From the NCBI RefSeq assembly GCF_001457025.1, contig NZ_KQ758600.1, positions 496,001 through 560,000 of the forward strand: a stretch of DNA of 64,000 bases, given 5' to 3'. This DNA is from Pseudarthrobacter enclensis (GTDB lineage Bacteria > Actinomycetota > Actinomycetes > Actinomycetales > Micrococcaceae). Position numbers and translations under genes: made by a program. The notes below the pieces were generated by a model. That model was given only the letters and a program-made list of their open reading frames with translations, searched no databases and was not told where the DNA came from. Shown here one piece after another: positions 27,138-40,418 of this stretch (position 1 is the first letter of the stretch; each line of letters opens with the position of its first letter).

Positions 27138-28213
27138 AGATCGTCATTGACGCCCGGTTCACCCGCACCGACCACCATGACGGGATCAGCCGCTACGGCG
27201 CGAGCCTCATTGCGGCGACGTCGAAAATCGCCGACGTCAGCATGCTGATCTCGGACAAGCGGCAACTTGCGCTCCTGCCGGACGTGCCCTACACGATGGT
27301 CAACAGCCCCCTGTCACCACTGGAGCTGCTGGTGGCGCGCAAGGTCAACGCCTTGGGGGCAGACGTGGTGGTGTGCCCCATGCAGACCATGGGGACCTGG
27401 GGCCGCAAGTACGGCCTCGTCCTGACCCTCCACGACCTGATCTACTACGAGCACCCGGAACCGCCAGGTTTCCTGCCAGCCCCGGTCCGCCTGCTGTGGC
27501 GGCTTTACCACAAGGCGTACTGGCCGCAGCGGCTGCTGCTCAACCGCGCCGACACGGTGGCCACCATCAGCCGCACCACCGAAGCCCTGATCGCCAAGTA
27601 CCGGCTGACACGGCGGCCCGTCCGCATCATCGGAAACGCCCCGAAACCGGCGCAGGAACCGCGCCGGGCCGGGGACGGGGCTGACCCTTCCATCGTGTAC
27701 ATGGGTTCCTTCATGCCGTACAAGAACGTCGAGACCATGCTCGCCGGCATGGCTGACCTGCCCGGTTTCACCCTCCACCTGTTGAGCCGGATCACGCCGC
27801 AGCGCAGGGCCGAACTGGAGCGGCTGGTCCCCCAGGGTGCGTCAGTGGTGTTCCACAACGGGGTGACCGATGAGGAATACGATGCGCTCCTCCGCCGGGC
27901 CACGGCGCTGGTAAGCCTTTCCCGCGCCGAGGGATACGGCCTGCCCCTCGTCGAAGCCATGTCCGTGGGCACGCCGGTGGTGGCCAGCGACATTCCGATC
28001 TTCCGCGAGGTGGGCGGGGATGCCGCCACCTACGTGGATCCGGCGTCTCCCAGGGAGTTTTCCGAGGCCGTGTCCCGGCTCCAGGACCAAGACCGGTGGC
28101 AGGACACCTCCCGGCGTTCGGTTTCCCGGGCCGCGGAGTTCACCTGGGATGAGTCAGCACGCCAACTGGTGGAAGTGGCCCACGGAATCATGGCCCGCCG
28201 GGGACGCCGCTAG
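27134..28213 (+). CDS. Glycosyltransferase family 4
   Basis: A 359-residue GT-B fold glycosyltransferase. The C-terminal half carries the retaining-enzyme motif EGYGLPLVEAMSVGTPVVAS with its E-x7-E. A flexible N-terminal acceptor domain precedes it. GTG start within the GTGA overlap with the upstream hydrolase. Similar proteins act in envelope polysaccharide or glycolipid synthesis, but donor and acceptor cannot be told. The convergent priA lies 33 bases downstream. Confidence 0.92.
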   Translation: MKIVIDARFTRTDHHDGISRYGASLIAATSKIADVSMLISDKRQLALLPDVPYTMVNSPLSPLELLVARKVNALGADVVVCPMQTMGTWGRKYGLVLTLHDLIYYEHPEPPGFLPAPVRLLWRLYHKAYWPQRLLLNRADTVATISRTTEALIAKYRLTRRPVRIIGNAPKPAQEPRRAGDGADPSIVYMGSFMPYKNVETMLAGMADLPGFTLHLLSRITPQRRAELERLVPQGASVVFHNGVTDEEYDALLRRATALVSLSRAEGYGLPLVEAMSVGTPVVASDIPIFREVGGDAATYVDPASPREFSEAVSRLQDQDRWQDTSRRSVSRAAEFTWDESARQLVEVAHGIMARRGRR

Positions 28214-28246
28214 CCCCGGAGCCGGGAACCGCTGCGGACAGCCCTC

Positions 28247-30367
28247 CTAGAGGACGTCCACTCCGTCCAGGCGCAGCTGGAACGGTTCCACCAGGCGTTT
28301 GGCGGCAAGGGCCGCACGGGTGGCACGCAGGACGCGGACGACGGCGGCCGCCTGGCCGTAGGGGAAGAACAGCAGCGTGCGGACGTCCTCCCCTGCCCTG
28401 CCTGCCGCCGCGGGACCGGCCAGCAGCACCGGCGCCGGACCTGCTGCGCGCAGTTGGATTCCCGACGCGGCAAGTTCCGCCGTCACGGCGCCGGTGTAAT
28501 GTTCGACGGCGGCGCGCGGCCCGGTGACGGATGCGATCCGGACAGCGGGCGGGAGCTGCAGTTCCGCACGGAGGGACAATTCGCGCCGGGCGTAGCCGGC
28601 AGGGTCCCAGCGCAACAACGCTCCGACGGCGGCGGTATCCGCCGCCGTGATGACGGCCATTCCCCCGTCCGACGCCGGACGCACGAGGGCGGCGGCGTTG
28701 AACCACCGCCGGACCGTATCTTCCCCGGCCCGGAGGCTCTCGCGGCGAAGGAGCGAATCACCGTCGAGGAGCAGCGCGGCAGCGTAGCCGCCGTCAGCCA
28801 CCGGTTCCGCCCCCACGGTGGCCACCACCAGGGCTTTGCCGGTGCCCACCGCTGCCTTCACCTGGTCACCGGAGGACGTAATGACTGTCTTTCCCGGGAA
28901 CGCCCTGCCCAGTTCCTCGGCGGTCCGCAACACTCCGGTGGCCCCTTTGCGCAGCCGGCGGCCGCCGCAGTGGGCGCACTGCCAGTCCTGCGACGGTGTG
29001 GAGCACCAGCGGCACTGCGGTATGGCACTGCCGGCCCCCACGGCCAGTGGTCCCTGGCACTTGGCGCAGCGGGCGGGCTCACGGCAGGTTTCGCATACCA
29101 GCGAGGGTGCATATCCGGCCCGGGCCACCTGGATCAGGACCGGTCCCCGTTCGAGTCCGTCTTTGGCGGCACGCCAGGCCGCACCGGGCAGGCGCGCGAT
29201 CCCTGCCAGGGGATCGCGCGCCTGCTCGAAACTGTCGGCGGTATTGACCACCCGCGGGACGGTGCGCCTCACGACGTTCCGGTCAGTCTCCACCGGCTGC
29301 GCCCACCCCGCTTCCACGAGCCGCTGGGCTTCCGTGCTGCGGGTGTGCCCGGCCAGGAGGCAGGCGCAATCCTCCTGCCCGGCGCGAAGGAGGAGGACTT
29401 CGCGGGTGTGGGCGTACGGGGCGCGCTGGTCGATGTGGAGGTCGTCGCCGTCGTCCCAGCAGGCCACGAGTCCAAGGTTGCTGACGGGTGCGAAGGCCGC
29501 AGAGCGGGTGCCGATGGCAATCCGGGCGCTGCCGGCCAGGAGCCGCAGGAAGTTCCGGTACCTGGGAGTGGGGCCGTCGTCCGCGGTGAGCCTGGCCACC
29601 GCTTCTTCCGGCAGCAGCGCCAGCAGCGCCTGCTCCAACCGGTCAAGGTCGCGGTAGTCGGGGACCACCACCACCGCGCCCTTGCCGGAGGCGTAGGTGG
29701 CGGCGACGGCGGTGGCCAGCAGCTGCGGCCACCCGGATTCACCGTAGCCTTGGAGGGAATTGACCACGGCCCGGGGGTTTCCTCCCGCTGCAAGATGGCG
29801 GAGGAACGCCGGACCGTTGCGGTAGTCCTCCCACGGACCAGCCGCCGCCGGCTTCGCGGCCTCCGGCGGCGGGGAGGAACCGGACTTTGGTTCCGCGGCG
29901 TATTCCTTGTCGAGCCGGGCTACGCGCGGGGGTATGGCGAGGCGCAGGACGTCGCTGACGGTGCCGGCGTAGCGGGCGGCCACGGCGCTGGCCAGCCGGG
30001 ACACGGCAGGAGTCAGGACCGGCACGGGCGAGACCGTTTTGGCCAGCGGGACCAGGGTGTGCCCGGCGTCCGACGATGCCATCCGCTCCAGCAGGAAACC
30101 ATTGAGCTGCTGGCCGTTGAAGGAAACCTTGACCCGGACACCCGGCTGCGCGTCGCTGTCCATCCCTGCAGGTACGGCGTAGTCAAAGGGCCGGTCGAGG
30201 TGCGGCAGCGGTGACTCCACCAGGACCCGGGCCACGGGAAGGTGCGTGGCCAGTGCCGGGCCGGCCGGCGCCGCGGGTGCCGGGAATCCCTGAAGGAGCG
30301 AGGGCTGGACGGCGCCGTTCACATCGCCCGAAAGGCCCGGCTGCGACTGGACGGGGTTGTCAGCCAT
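28247..30367 (-). CDS. priA: PriA-like primosomal protein lacking helicase motifs
   Basis: PriA restarts stalled replication forks. This 706-residue version keeps the N-terminal DNA-binding domain and the cysteine zinc modules (CETCREPARCAKC, CRWC, CAHC, near residues 430-480). The ATPase motifs are degenerate: where PriA has a P-loop it has GYGESGWPQLLA, and the DEAH box is replaced by CWDDGDD. It is therefore probably not an active helicase, as is usual in actinobacteria. It follows metK, as in Mycobacterium. ATG start. Confidence 0.93.
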   Translation of the reverse strand: MADNPVQSQPGLSGDVNGAVQPSLLQGFPAPAAPAGPALATHLPVARVLVESPLPHLDRPFDYAVPAGMDSDAQPGVRVKVSFNGQQLNGFLLERMASSDAGHTLVPLAKTVSPVPVLTPAVSRLASAVAARYAGTVSDVLRLAIPPRVARLDKEYAAEPKSGSSPPPEAAKPAAAGPWEDYRNGPAFLRHLAAGGNPRAVVNSLQGYGESGWPQLLATAVAATYASGKGAVVVVPDYRDLDRLEQALLALLPEEAVARLTADDGPTPRYRNFLRLLAGSARIAIGTRSAAFAPVSNLGLVACWDDGDDLHIDQRAPYAHTREVLLLRAGQEDCACLLAGHTRSTEAQRLVEAGWAQPVETDRNVVRRTVPRVVNTADSFEQARDPLAGIARLPGAAWRAAKDGLERGPVLIQVARAGYAPSLVCETCREPARCAKCQGPLAVGAGSAIPQCRWCSTPSQDWQCAHCGGRRLRKGATGVLRTAEELGRAFPGKTVITSSGDQVKAAVGTGKALVVATVGAEPVADGGYAAALLLDGDSLLRRESLRAGEDTVRRWFNAAALVRPASDGGMAVITAADTAAVGALLRWDPAGYARRELSLRAELQLPPAVRIASVTGPRAAVEHYTGAVTAELAASGIQLRAAGPAPVLLAGPAAAGRAGEDVRTLLFFPYGQAAAVVRVLRATRAALAAKRLVEPFQLRLDGVDVL

Positions 30368-30483
30368 GGTGGCGGCTACCTCCGTTCAGTCTGCGGGTGG
30401 ACAGGCCAAGCACACCACGGGGCACAGACATTCACGCTGTTCCCGGCGCGCCGGAACAGGCGGCGGTTGCCCGGCGGAACGTC

Positions 30484-31719
30484 CTAGGCGTTGAAGTAGG
30501 CCTTCAGGTCATCAACGCGGTCCAGGCGTTCCCAGGTGAAGTCAGGCTCGTCCCGGCCGAAGTGGCCATGGGCGGCCGTTTTCGCGTAGATGGGGCGCTT
30601 GAGGTCCAGCGCATCGATGATGGCGCGCGGCCGGAGGTCGAAGACCTCGGCAATGGCGGCACTGATCTGTGCCGGGTCAACGGTTTCCGTGCCGAAGGTC
30701 TCCACGTAGGTGCCGACCGGGCGGGCCTGGCCGATGGCGTAGGCAATCTGGATTTCGGCGCGCTTGGCGAGCCCGGCTGCGACGACGTTCTTGGCCACCC
30801 AGCGCATGGCGTAGGCGGCGGAACGGTCCACCTTGGAAGGGTCCTTGCCGGAGAAGGCGCCACCGCCGTGGCGGGCCATGCCGCCATAGGTGTCCACGAT
30901 GATTTTGCGGCCGGTCAGGCCCGCGTCACCCACGGGACCGCCAATGACGAACTCGCCGGCAGGGTTGAGGATGTTCGCGGCGCGGGACACGTCCAGGTTG
31001 GCGGCTGCCAGCACCGGCTTGATGACCACGGAGGCGAGGTCGGCGCGGAGCTGCTCCAGGCTGGCGCCTTCAGCGTGCTGGCTGGAGATCACGACGGTTT
31101 CGACGGAGACCGGCCGGTCACGGTCGTAGCCCACGGTGACCTGGGTCTTGCCGTCGGGGCGCAGGTACGCCAGTTCGCCGGACTTGCGGACCTCCGTGAG
31201 GCGCTCCGACAGGCGGTGGGCGAGCCAGATCGGCGTCGGCATGTAGGACGGGGTTTCGTCGCTGGCGTAGCCGAACATGATGCCCTGGTCGCCGGCGCCC
31301 TGGAGGTCGTAATCGTCCTCCTGGCGGCCCTCGCGGGCCTCGAGGGAGTTGAAGACTCCCCCGGCGATGTCATTGGACTGCTGCCCGATGGACACGGACA
31401 CGCCGCAGCGGGCGCCGTCAAAACCATTGGCGGAGGAGTCGTAGCCGATGCCCAGGATGGTTTCGCGGACGATCTGCGGAATTTCGACGTAGGCGTCGGT
31501 GGTGACTTCGCCGGCCACGTGCACCAGTCCGGTGGTGGCCATGGTTTCGACCGCTACGCGGGACTCGGGATCAGCGGCCAGCAGGGCATCCAGGATGGCG
31601 TCGCTGATCTGGTCGCAGATCTTGTCCGGGTGGCCTTCCGTGACGGACTCGGAGGTGAAGAGCCGGAGGGACGAGGGCGTGGCCCCGGAGGTCTGGTGGT
31701 GGTGCAGCGGTAAAGTCAC
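30484..31719 (-). CDS. metK: S-adenosylmethionine synthetase
   Basis: MetK makes S-adenosylmethionine from methionine and ATP. The 411 residues include the signature [12 protein letters not shown] and the P-loop-like [20 protein letters not shown]. The GTG start lies six bases after TAAGGT, which could be a leaderless -10 or contain a Shine-Dalgarno AAGG. I find no SAM riboswitch in the 87-base gap to coaBC. It sits between coaBC and priA in the conserved actinobacterial block. Confidence 0.97.
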   Translation of the reverse strand: MTLPLHHHQTSGATPSSLRLFTSESVTEGHPDKICDQISDAILDALLAADPESRVAVETMATTGLVHVAGEVTTDAYVEIPQIVRETILGIGYDSSANGFDGARCGVSVSIGQQSNDIAGGVFNSLEAREGRQEDDYDLQGAGDQGIMFGYASDETPSYMPTPIWLAHRLSERLTEVRKSGELAYLRPDGKTQVTVGYDRDRPVSVETVVISSQHAEGASLEQLRADLASVVIKPVLAAANLDVSRAANILNPAGEFVIGGPVGDAGLTGRKIIVDTYGGMARHGGGAFSGKDPSKVDRSAAYAMRWVAKNVVAAGLAKRAEIQIAYAIGQARPVGTYVETFGTETVDPAQISAAIAEVFDLRPRAIIDALDLKRPIYAKTAAHGHFGRDEPDFTWERLDRVDDLKAYFNA

Positions 31720-31806
31720 TCAACTACCTTACTGGTTGGTTTCCGCCCGGCTGCCAGCAGGGGCCGGGAGATGTCACGGTGCTCAACGAACGTGGCGATA
31801 AACACG

Positions 31807-33048
31807 TCAGGCGCGCGGCAGGACGTGGTTCAGTTCGTAGCTAATCCGATTGATGATGGCCGCCGAGACGTCTGCCTTGCTTCCGGCTGCCTCTTGCGGT
31901 TCGGAGCCGGAGCGGGCAAGGATGACTACCGCATTGGTGTCCTGGCCGAAGACCTTATCGGTGCCGACGTGGTTGACCACCAGCAGGTCGCAGCCCTTGC
32001 GCCGGAGCTTCGCTTCGGCGTAGGCGAGGACGTCACCGTCGCTGTCGCCGGTTTCGGCGGCGAATCCCACAATGAGCTGGGAAGCCGGTCCTGCGTCGCC
32101 CGCGTTTCGGCGTTCCACCAGTTCGTGCAGGATGTCCGGGTTGCGGACCAGGGTGATGACGGGGTCGGCGGAGTCGTCGCGCTTCTTGATCTTGGTGTCC
32201 GAAACCTCCGCAGGGCGGAAATCGGCGACTGCAGCAGACATGATGACGACATCGGAGTCCGCGGCCGCAGCCAGGGCAGCCTCGCGCAGCTGCAGGGCGG
32301 TTTCGACGCGGACCACCTCCACGCCCGCCGGCGGGGGAACCTCCATGTGGGCAGCGAGCAGCCGCACGGTGGCGCCGGCGTCGCGGGCGGCCAGGGCGAG
32401 GGCGACGCCCTGCTTCCCGGACGAGCGGTTGCCGAGGAACCGGACGGGGTCCAGGGGTTCGCGGGTGCCGCCGGCGCTGATGGTGACCGTCCTGCCGGCC
32501 AGCGGCAACTGGTAGTCACCCTGCCCCTGGACCAGGGCCATGGCGGCGTCGTAGATGGCTTCCGGTTCGGGGAGCCGTCCGGGCCCGGAGTCTGCTCCCG
32601 TGAGCCGGCCGGATGCGGGCTCGAGCACCGCCGCTCCCCTGCTCCGGAGAGTTTCGACATTGGCCTGGGTGGCGGGGTGCTGCCACATTTCGGTGTGCAT
32701 GGCCGGGGCGAAGAGGACCGGCCCGTGCGCCATCAGCAGCGTGTTGGTGAGGAGGTCACCGGCCTGGCCGGTGGCCGCTTTGGCCAGGAGGTCGGCCGTG
32801 GCAGGGGCGATGACCACCAGGTCGGCCTCGTGTCCGAGCCGGACGTGGTTGACCTGGTGGACGTCGTCGAAGACGCTGTTGCTGACCGGGTTTCCGGACA
32901 GCGCCTCCCAGGTGGCGGTCCCGACGAAGCGGGTGGCAGCCTCCGTGGGAATCACCGTGACGTGATGGCCGGCTTCAGTAAAAAGCCGGAGGAGCGATGC
33001 CACCTTGTAGGCGGCGATCCCTCCCCCGACTCCGAGGACTATGCGCAC
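31807..33048 (-). CDS. coaBC: Bifunctional phosphopantothenoylcysteine decarboxylase/synthetase
   Basis: CoaBC carries out two steps of coenzyme A synthesis: CTP-dependent joining of cysteine to 4'-phosphopantothenate, then decarboxylation. The 413 residues contain the N-terminal flavin-dependent CoaC domain (1-180, with VNHVRLGHEADLVVIAPATA) and the C-terminal CoaB domain (about 190-405, with NRSSGKQG). GTG start behind GGAGG. It follows rpoZ, the standard gmk-rpoZ-coaBC order. Confidence 0.96.
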   Translation of the reverse strand: MRIVLGVGGGIAAYKVASLLRLFTEAGHHVTVIPTEAATRFVGTATWEALSGNPVSNSVFDDVHQVNHVRLGHEADLVVIAPATADLLAKAATGQAGDLLTNTLLMAHGPVLFAPAMHTEMWQHPATQANVETLRSRGAAVLEPASGRLTGADSGPGRLPEPEAIYDAAMALVQGQGDYQLPLAGRTVTISAGGTREPLDPVRFLGNRSSGKQGVALALAARDAGATVRLLAAHMEVPPPAGVEVVRVETALQLREAALAAAADSDVVIMSAAVADFRPAEVSDTKIKKRDDSADPVITLVRNPDILHELVERRNAGDAGPASQLIVGFAAETGDSDGDVLAYAEAKLRRKGCDLLVVNHVGTDKVFGQDTNAVVILARSGSEPQEAAGSKADVSAAIINRISYELNHVLPRA

Positions 33049-33081
33049 GTGACCTCCGTCAGCAGCACGTCATGCGGCAGA

Positions 33082-33342
33082 TTACTCTGCTGCTTCGATG
33101 GGCGTGGAGACCAGCTTGCCTTCGTTGATCTCGCGCAGGGCGATGGACAGCGACTTCTCGTTCAGCTTGGTGTCTACCAGCGGGCCGACGTACTCGAAGA
33201 GTCCCTCGTGCAGCTGCGCGTAGTAGGCGTTGATCTGACGAGCACGCTTGGCACCGAAGATCACCAGGCCGTACTTGGAATCGGCAGCCTCAAGCAGCGA
33301 ATCGATCGGCGGGTTGATGATGCCTTCAAGGTTCGTGGACAC
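33082..33342 (-). CDS. rpoZ: RNA polymerase omega subunit
   Basis: Omega helps RNA polymerase assembly by binding beta-prime. The 86-residue protein has the family core [21 protein letters not shown] and an acidic C-terminus. The start is GTG with GGAG just upstream. It lies 15 bases from gmk, with which it is co-transcribed. Confidence 0.96.
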   Translation of the reverse strand: MSTNLEGIINPPIDSLLEAADSKYGLVIFGAKRARQINAYYAQLHEGLFEYVGPLVDTKLNEKSLSIALREINEGKLVSTPIEAAE

Positions 33343-33357
33343 GAATTCTCCAAATTT

Positions 33358-33951
33358 CTAGCGGGCTGACGGTTCCTGCAGGTGTGCATGAGGGGTCAGC
33401 CCCATGAGTGAAACAAGCTCGTCCGCTGCCCGGCGGACGTCGTCATTGATGACGGTATGGTCGAACTCCGGTTCAGCAGCAAGTTCCAGTTTAGCGGTTT
33501 CCAGCCGGCGCTGCTGTTCCTCAGGGGTTTCGGTGCCGCGGCCCACCAGCCGGCGCACCATTTCGTCCCAGGTTGGCGGTGCCAGGAACACGAACTGCGC
33601 GTCCGGAACGGCGGCCTTGACCTGGCGCGCCCCCTGGAGGTCTATTTCGAGGAGCACGGACCGTCCCTCGGCGATGGCCTGGTTCACCGTGCTCTTCAGG
33701 GTGCCGTAGGTGTTCTGCCCGTGCACCACTGCCCACTCGAGGAGTTCCCCGTCGGCGATCAGCTGTTCGAACTCTTCTGTGGTTTTGAAGAAGTAGTGGA
33801 CGCCGTCCACTTCCCCGGGGCGGGGGGCACGGGTGGTGGCTGAGACGGAAAGCCAGACCTCGGGATAGTTGTCGCGGATGTAGGTGGATACGGTGCCTTT
33901 GCCAACAGCCGTCGGACCTGCGAGGACTGTCAGTCCGGGTTTCTTGCTCAC
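33358..33951 (-). CDS. gmk: Guanylate kinase
   Basis: Gmk phosphorylates GMP to GDP. The 197 residues have the P-loop GPTAVGKGT near residues 12-20 and the GMP-binding [14 protein letters not shown] segment. GTG start with AAAGGA upstream. It follows the mIHF gene and precedes rpoZ. Confidence 0.96.
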   Translation of the reverse strand: MSKKPGLTVLAGPTAVGKGTVSTYIRDNYPEVWLSVSATTRAPRPGEVDGVHYFFKTTEEFEQLIADGELLEWAVVHGQNTYGTLKSTVNQAIAEGRSVLLEIDLQGARQVKAAVPDAQFVFLAPPTWDEMVRRLVGRGTETPEEQQRRLETAKLELAAEPEFDHTVINDDVRRAADELVSLMGLTPHAHLQEPSAR

Positions 33952-34012
33952 GTATTCCTTTGCCGGGGTTGGTATGGGGGTTCGGGCGTGCGCGGCCCGC
34001 TGGTGGGCAGCC

Positions 34013-34330
34013 CTAGTGTTCGTCTATAAAATCTACCAGCGCACGGCGCTGGTGGATTCCCAGGCCGCGCACCCGGCGTGAGGCGGCGATACCCAGTTGC
34101 TCCATGATGGCTGCGGCGCGGACCTTGCCGATGCCGGGCAGCGCTTCCAGGAGCTCGGAAACCCGCATCCTTGCCAAGGCATCATCCTTGGCTGCCGATT
34201 CGATGATGTCCGCCGCGGATCTCTTCCCTGTTTTGAGGCTTTCCTTGGCTTCCGCCCTGGCGGACCTCGCGGCCGCTGCCTTGTTCAGGGCCTCAGCCCG
34301 TTCAGTCGCTGACAACGGTCGCAGCACCAT
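34013..34330 (-). CDS. mihF: Actinobacterial integration host factor mIHF
   Basis: mIHF is an essential, actinobacteria-specific nucleoid protein unrelated to HU/IHF. It binds DNA through a helix-two-turn-helix fold. The 105 residues include [20 protein letters not shown] and [18 protein letters not shown], typical of the DNA-binding core. ATG 34330 begins MVLRPLS, the usual start; an upstream GTG at 34339 would add three residues. It lies between pyrF and gmk, as in Mycobacterium. Confidence 0.94.
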   Translation of the reverse strand: MVLRPLSATERAEALNKAAAARSARAEAKESLKTGKRSAADIIESAAKDDALARMRVSELLEALPGIGKVRAAAIMEQLGIAASRRVRGLGIHQRRALVDFIDEH

Positions 34331-34360
34331 GACGCACACCCCCGGAATCGGCGGAAGTTA

Positions 34361-34382
34361 TCCAAGGGCGGCCGCCCTTGGA
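34361..34382. promoter_or_regulatory. Perfect 22-bp palindrome between pyrF and mihF
   Basis: TCCAAGGGCGG is directly followed by its reverse complement. As RNA it gives a 9-bp stem with a GGCC loop. It lies 30 bases before the mihF start and 62 after pyrF. It may be a weak terminator at the end of the pyr operon or a protein-binding site; there is no T tract. Confidence 0.6.
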
Positions 34383-34444
34383 CCTTTCCTGAAACTACCC
34401 TCTGGTGCTGCGCGAATCAATGGATGGGGCGAAAGGGAAAACTA

Positions 34445-35294
34445 TTATCCGCGCAGGCCCTCGAGGGTCCGCAGGGCAGCATCCCGCAAACGGACGGACT
34501 CCGGTCCGGCAGCGAGGATGTCGCGGCTGGACGTGCCCAGGACCAGCGGGTAGGCCGCGCCGAAGGTGGCCAACAGGTCCGCTCCCGTGGCGCCCTGGGC
34601 ACCCAGGCCCGGGGCGAGGATGGGGCCGCGGACGGCAGCGAGGTCCAGCCCGAGGTCGTCCAGGGCGTTTCCGACGGTGGCTCCCACCACCAGGCCCACC
34701 GAGCCGAGGCTGCCCTCGTAGCGGTCATTCTCGGCAGCGGCGGCGGTGGTGATCCGCCGCGCCACGGAGTCCGAGCCTCCGGCGTGCTGTACGGAGGCGC
34801 CCTCGGGGTTGGAGGTGAGGGCCAGTACGAACACGCCGCGGCCGGTTTCCGCCGCCAGGTCCAGGGCAGGGCGCAGCGACTCAAATCCCAGGTACGGGCT
34901 GAGAGTTACCGAATCGGCGGCCAGGGGCGATCCGTCACGAAGCCATGCATCGGCATAGGCGGCCATGGTGGAGCCGATGTCGCCGCGTTTGGCGTCCGCG
35001 ATGGTCAGGACCTTCTGGTCGCGGGCCTCGGCCAGGACCTCCTCGAGGACGGCCATGCCCGCCGAGCCGTGGCGCTCGTAAAGCGCCACCTGCGGCTTGA
35101 CCGCGGCAGCGAGCTGGCTGACCGCCTCCAGCGCCGTCAGCGAAAACCGCCGGAGCCCTGCGGCGTCGTCGTCCAGTCCCCAGCCCTTCAGCAGCGCGGG
35201 GTGCGGGTCGATGCCCACGCACAGCGGGCCGCGGGCGGTCATGGCCGCCGCAAGCCGGGAGCCGAACGGCTCCCGGCGGGCGGTGGTTGCGTGA

Positions 35295-35302
<8 letters not shown>
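34445..35302 (-). CDS. pyrF: Orotidine-5'-phosphate decarboxylase
   Basis: PyrF converts orotidine 5'-phosphate to UMP, the last step of de novo pyrimidine synthesis. The 285-residue enzyme is of the longer type found in mycobacteria, with the signature [19 protein letters not shown] and a C-terminal [13 protein letters not shown]. Its ATG overlaps the carB stop by eight bases, so translation is coupled. It is the last pyrimidine gene of the operon. Confidence 0.96.
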
Positions 35303-38608
<3,306 letters not shown>

Positions 38609-38609
<1 letters not shown>

Positions 38610-39907
38610 TACTTCTTGTCCTCAGTCTTGGTGTCGGAGTTCTTCGGCGCGTCGGCGCCCTCAACGGGGTGTGCTGAGTCCACGGAATCCTTGGACTCGT
38701 TGGCGTTCTTCCCGTCCCGGGTGCCTTCCATCAGGTCGATGAAACGGTCGAACAGGTAGGCGGCATCGTGCGGGCCGGCCGCAGCTTCCGGGTGGTACTG
38801 GACGGAGAATGCCGGAATGTCGAGGCAGGCGAGGCCTTCCACGACGTCGTCGTTCAGGCTGACGTGGCTGACCTCGACGCGGCCGTACCGGGACTCCGGA
38901 GCCTGGGTGGCACCCTCAAGCGGGGCGTCCACGGCGAAGCCGTGGTTCTGGGAGGTGATCTCCACCTTGCCGGTGCGGCGGTCCATGACCGGCTGGTTGA
39001 TGCCGCGGTGGCCGTAGCGGAGTTTGTAGGTGCCAAAGCCCAGGGCCCGGCCCAGGATCTGGTTGCCGAAGCAGATGCCGAAGTACGGCAGCTTTTCGTC
39101 CAGGACGGAGCGCAACAGCTTGACCTGGGTGTCGGCGGTGGCGGGGTCGCCGGGGCCGTTGGACATGAAGAAGCCGTCAGGGTTGACGGCTTTGACGTCC
39201 TCGAGGGTGGCAGTGGCCGGCAGCACGTGCACGCGAACGCCGCGTTCGGCGAACCGGACGGGGGTCATGGCTTTGATGCCGAGGTCGATCGCGGCGATGC
39301 TGAAGCGCGGTTCCCCGTCCCAGCCGTGGTCCTTGGGTTCCACCACGTAGGCTTCATCCACACTGACTTCCTCGGCGAGGCGGGAGCCTTCCATGGGGGC
39401 GCTGGCCAGGACGGCGTCGAGCAGTTCCTTGTCGGTTCCCCGGGCGGCGTCGCCGGAGAAGATGCCGGCGCGCATGGTCTTGTGTTCGCGCAGGTGCCGG
39501 GTGATGGCGCGGGTGTCCACGCCCTGGATACCCACGATGCCCTGTTCGGCCAGTTCCTCGTCAAGGGAGCGCTCGGAGCGCCAGTTGGAGGGCCGGCGGG
39601 CGGCGTCGCGGACGATGTAGCCGGCCACCCAGATGCGGCGGGATTCGGCGTCTTCGCTGTTGACGCCGGTGTTGCCGATATGCGGGGCGGTCTGGACCAC
39701 GAGCTGGCGGGCGTAGGAGGGGTCCGTGATGGTCTCCTGGTAGCCGGTCATGCCGGTGGCGAAGACAGCCTCGCCGAGGGCTGTTCCCGTGGCGCCGTAG
39801 CTGGTGCCGCGGAAGATGCGTCCGTCTTCGAGGACAAGCGCGGCTGGCGCCGACTGAGCGGAGGTGGTTGCTGTCACTGTATTCGCTTTCACTGTCTTAC
39901 TTTCCAC
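38609..39907 (-). CDS. carA: Carbamoyl-phosphate synthase small subunit
   Basis: CarA hydrolyses glutamine and passes ammonia to CarB. The 432 residues contain the CPSase small domain and a class I glutamine amidotransferase with the nucleophile cysteine in YFGICFGNQ and the His-Glu pair in [12 protein letters not shown]. About 35 extra C-terminal residues after DRFIDLMEG are polar and charged, ending KTEDKK; these are not part of the usual fold. The start overlaps the preceding gene by 11 bases; a GTG at 39892 is an alternative start. Confidence 0.96.
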
Positions 39908-40418
39908 TGGAGGCGTCAGCTGCCGGGGCTGATGAGATCAATTCCTGAAGGGCTGCCTGGAGGGTGTCCTTGTCCGCGGCGCGGCGGGTCCGGAATCCGG
40001 TGTCGAGCTCGTGCGCGCCGTGGTTCCAGGTCAGCACGAGCAGGCCGTCCTTTTCCACGAATTTTCCGGCCATCCCGCTCTCCTGCCGCACACCGGCCAG
40101 GGATGATGCGGGGATGTAGAGCGCCGGGGCACCGGACCGGTCGAACAGGACACCATGCGGATACACGGCCAGGGTGGCGTTGGTGCGGATGCCGAGGCTG
40201 TGCACCGCCACCCGGTCGAGCCAGTCGCCGCCGGTGGTGGTGGTGACGTACTGTCCCTCGGCGTGGGCGGCCGGGCTGCCTGTTTCCGCGGGCACCGCGG
40301 GGAGGGGCGCGACGTCGGACTGGCGCTTCAGGCGGTTGCGCCAGCCGAGCCACATCAGCACCAGGGCGACGGCGATGATCGCCGCGGTGATGACCGCTGA
40401 CAGGAGTTTGGTGTCCAT
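39897..40418 (-). CDS. Membrane-anchored PH-like protein of the pyr operon (Rv1382-like)
   Basis: The 173-residue protein has one N-terminal membrane segment (about 5-25, ending [11 protein letters not shown]). A soluble domain of about 125 residues follows and looks like a bacterial PH-type beta barrel. A protein of this type sits between pyrC and carA in actinobacteria (Rv1382 in M. tuberculosis), but its role is unknown. Its ATG overlaps the pyrC stop by one base (TGATG), so it is made together with pyrimidine enzymes. A scaffold role at the membrane is speculation. Confidence 0.82.
   Translation of the reverse strand: MDTKLLSAVITAAIIAVALVLMWLGWRNRLKRQSDVAPLPAVPAETGSPAAHAEGQYVTTTTGGDWLDRVAVHSLGIRTNATLAVYPHGVLFDRSGAPALYIPASSLAGVRQESGMAGKFVEKDGLLVLTWNHGAHELDTGFRTRRAADKDTLQAALQELISSAPAADASSGK

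Noticed and set aside
31720-31806. SAM riboswitch before metK
   Set aside because: The gap is 87 bases and contains none of the conserved SAM riboswitch elements or a terminator.
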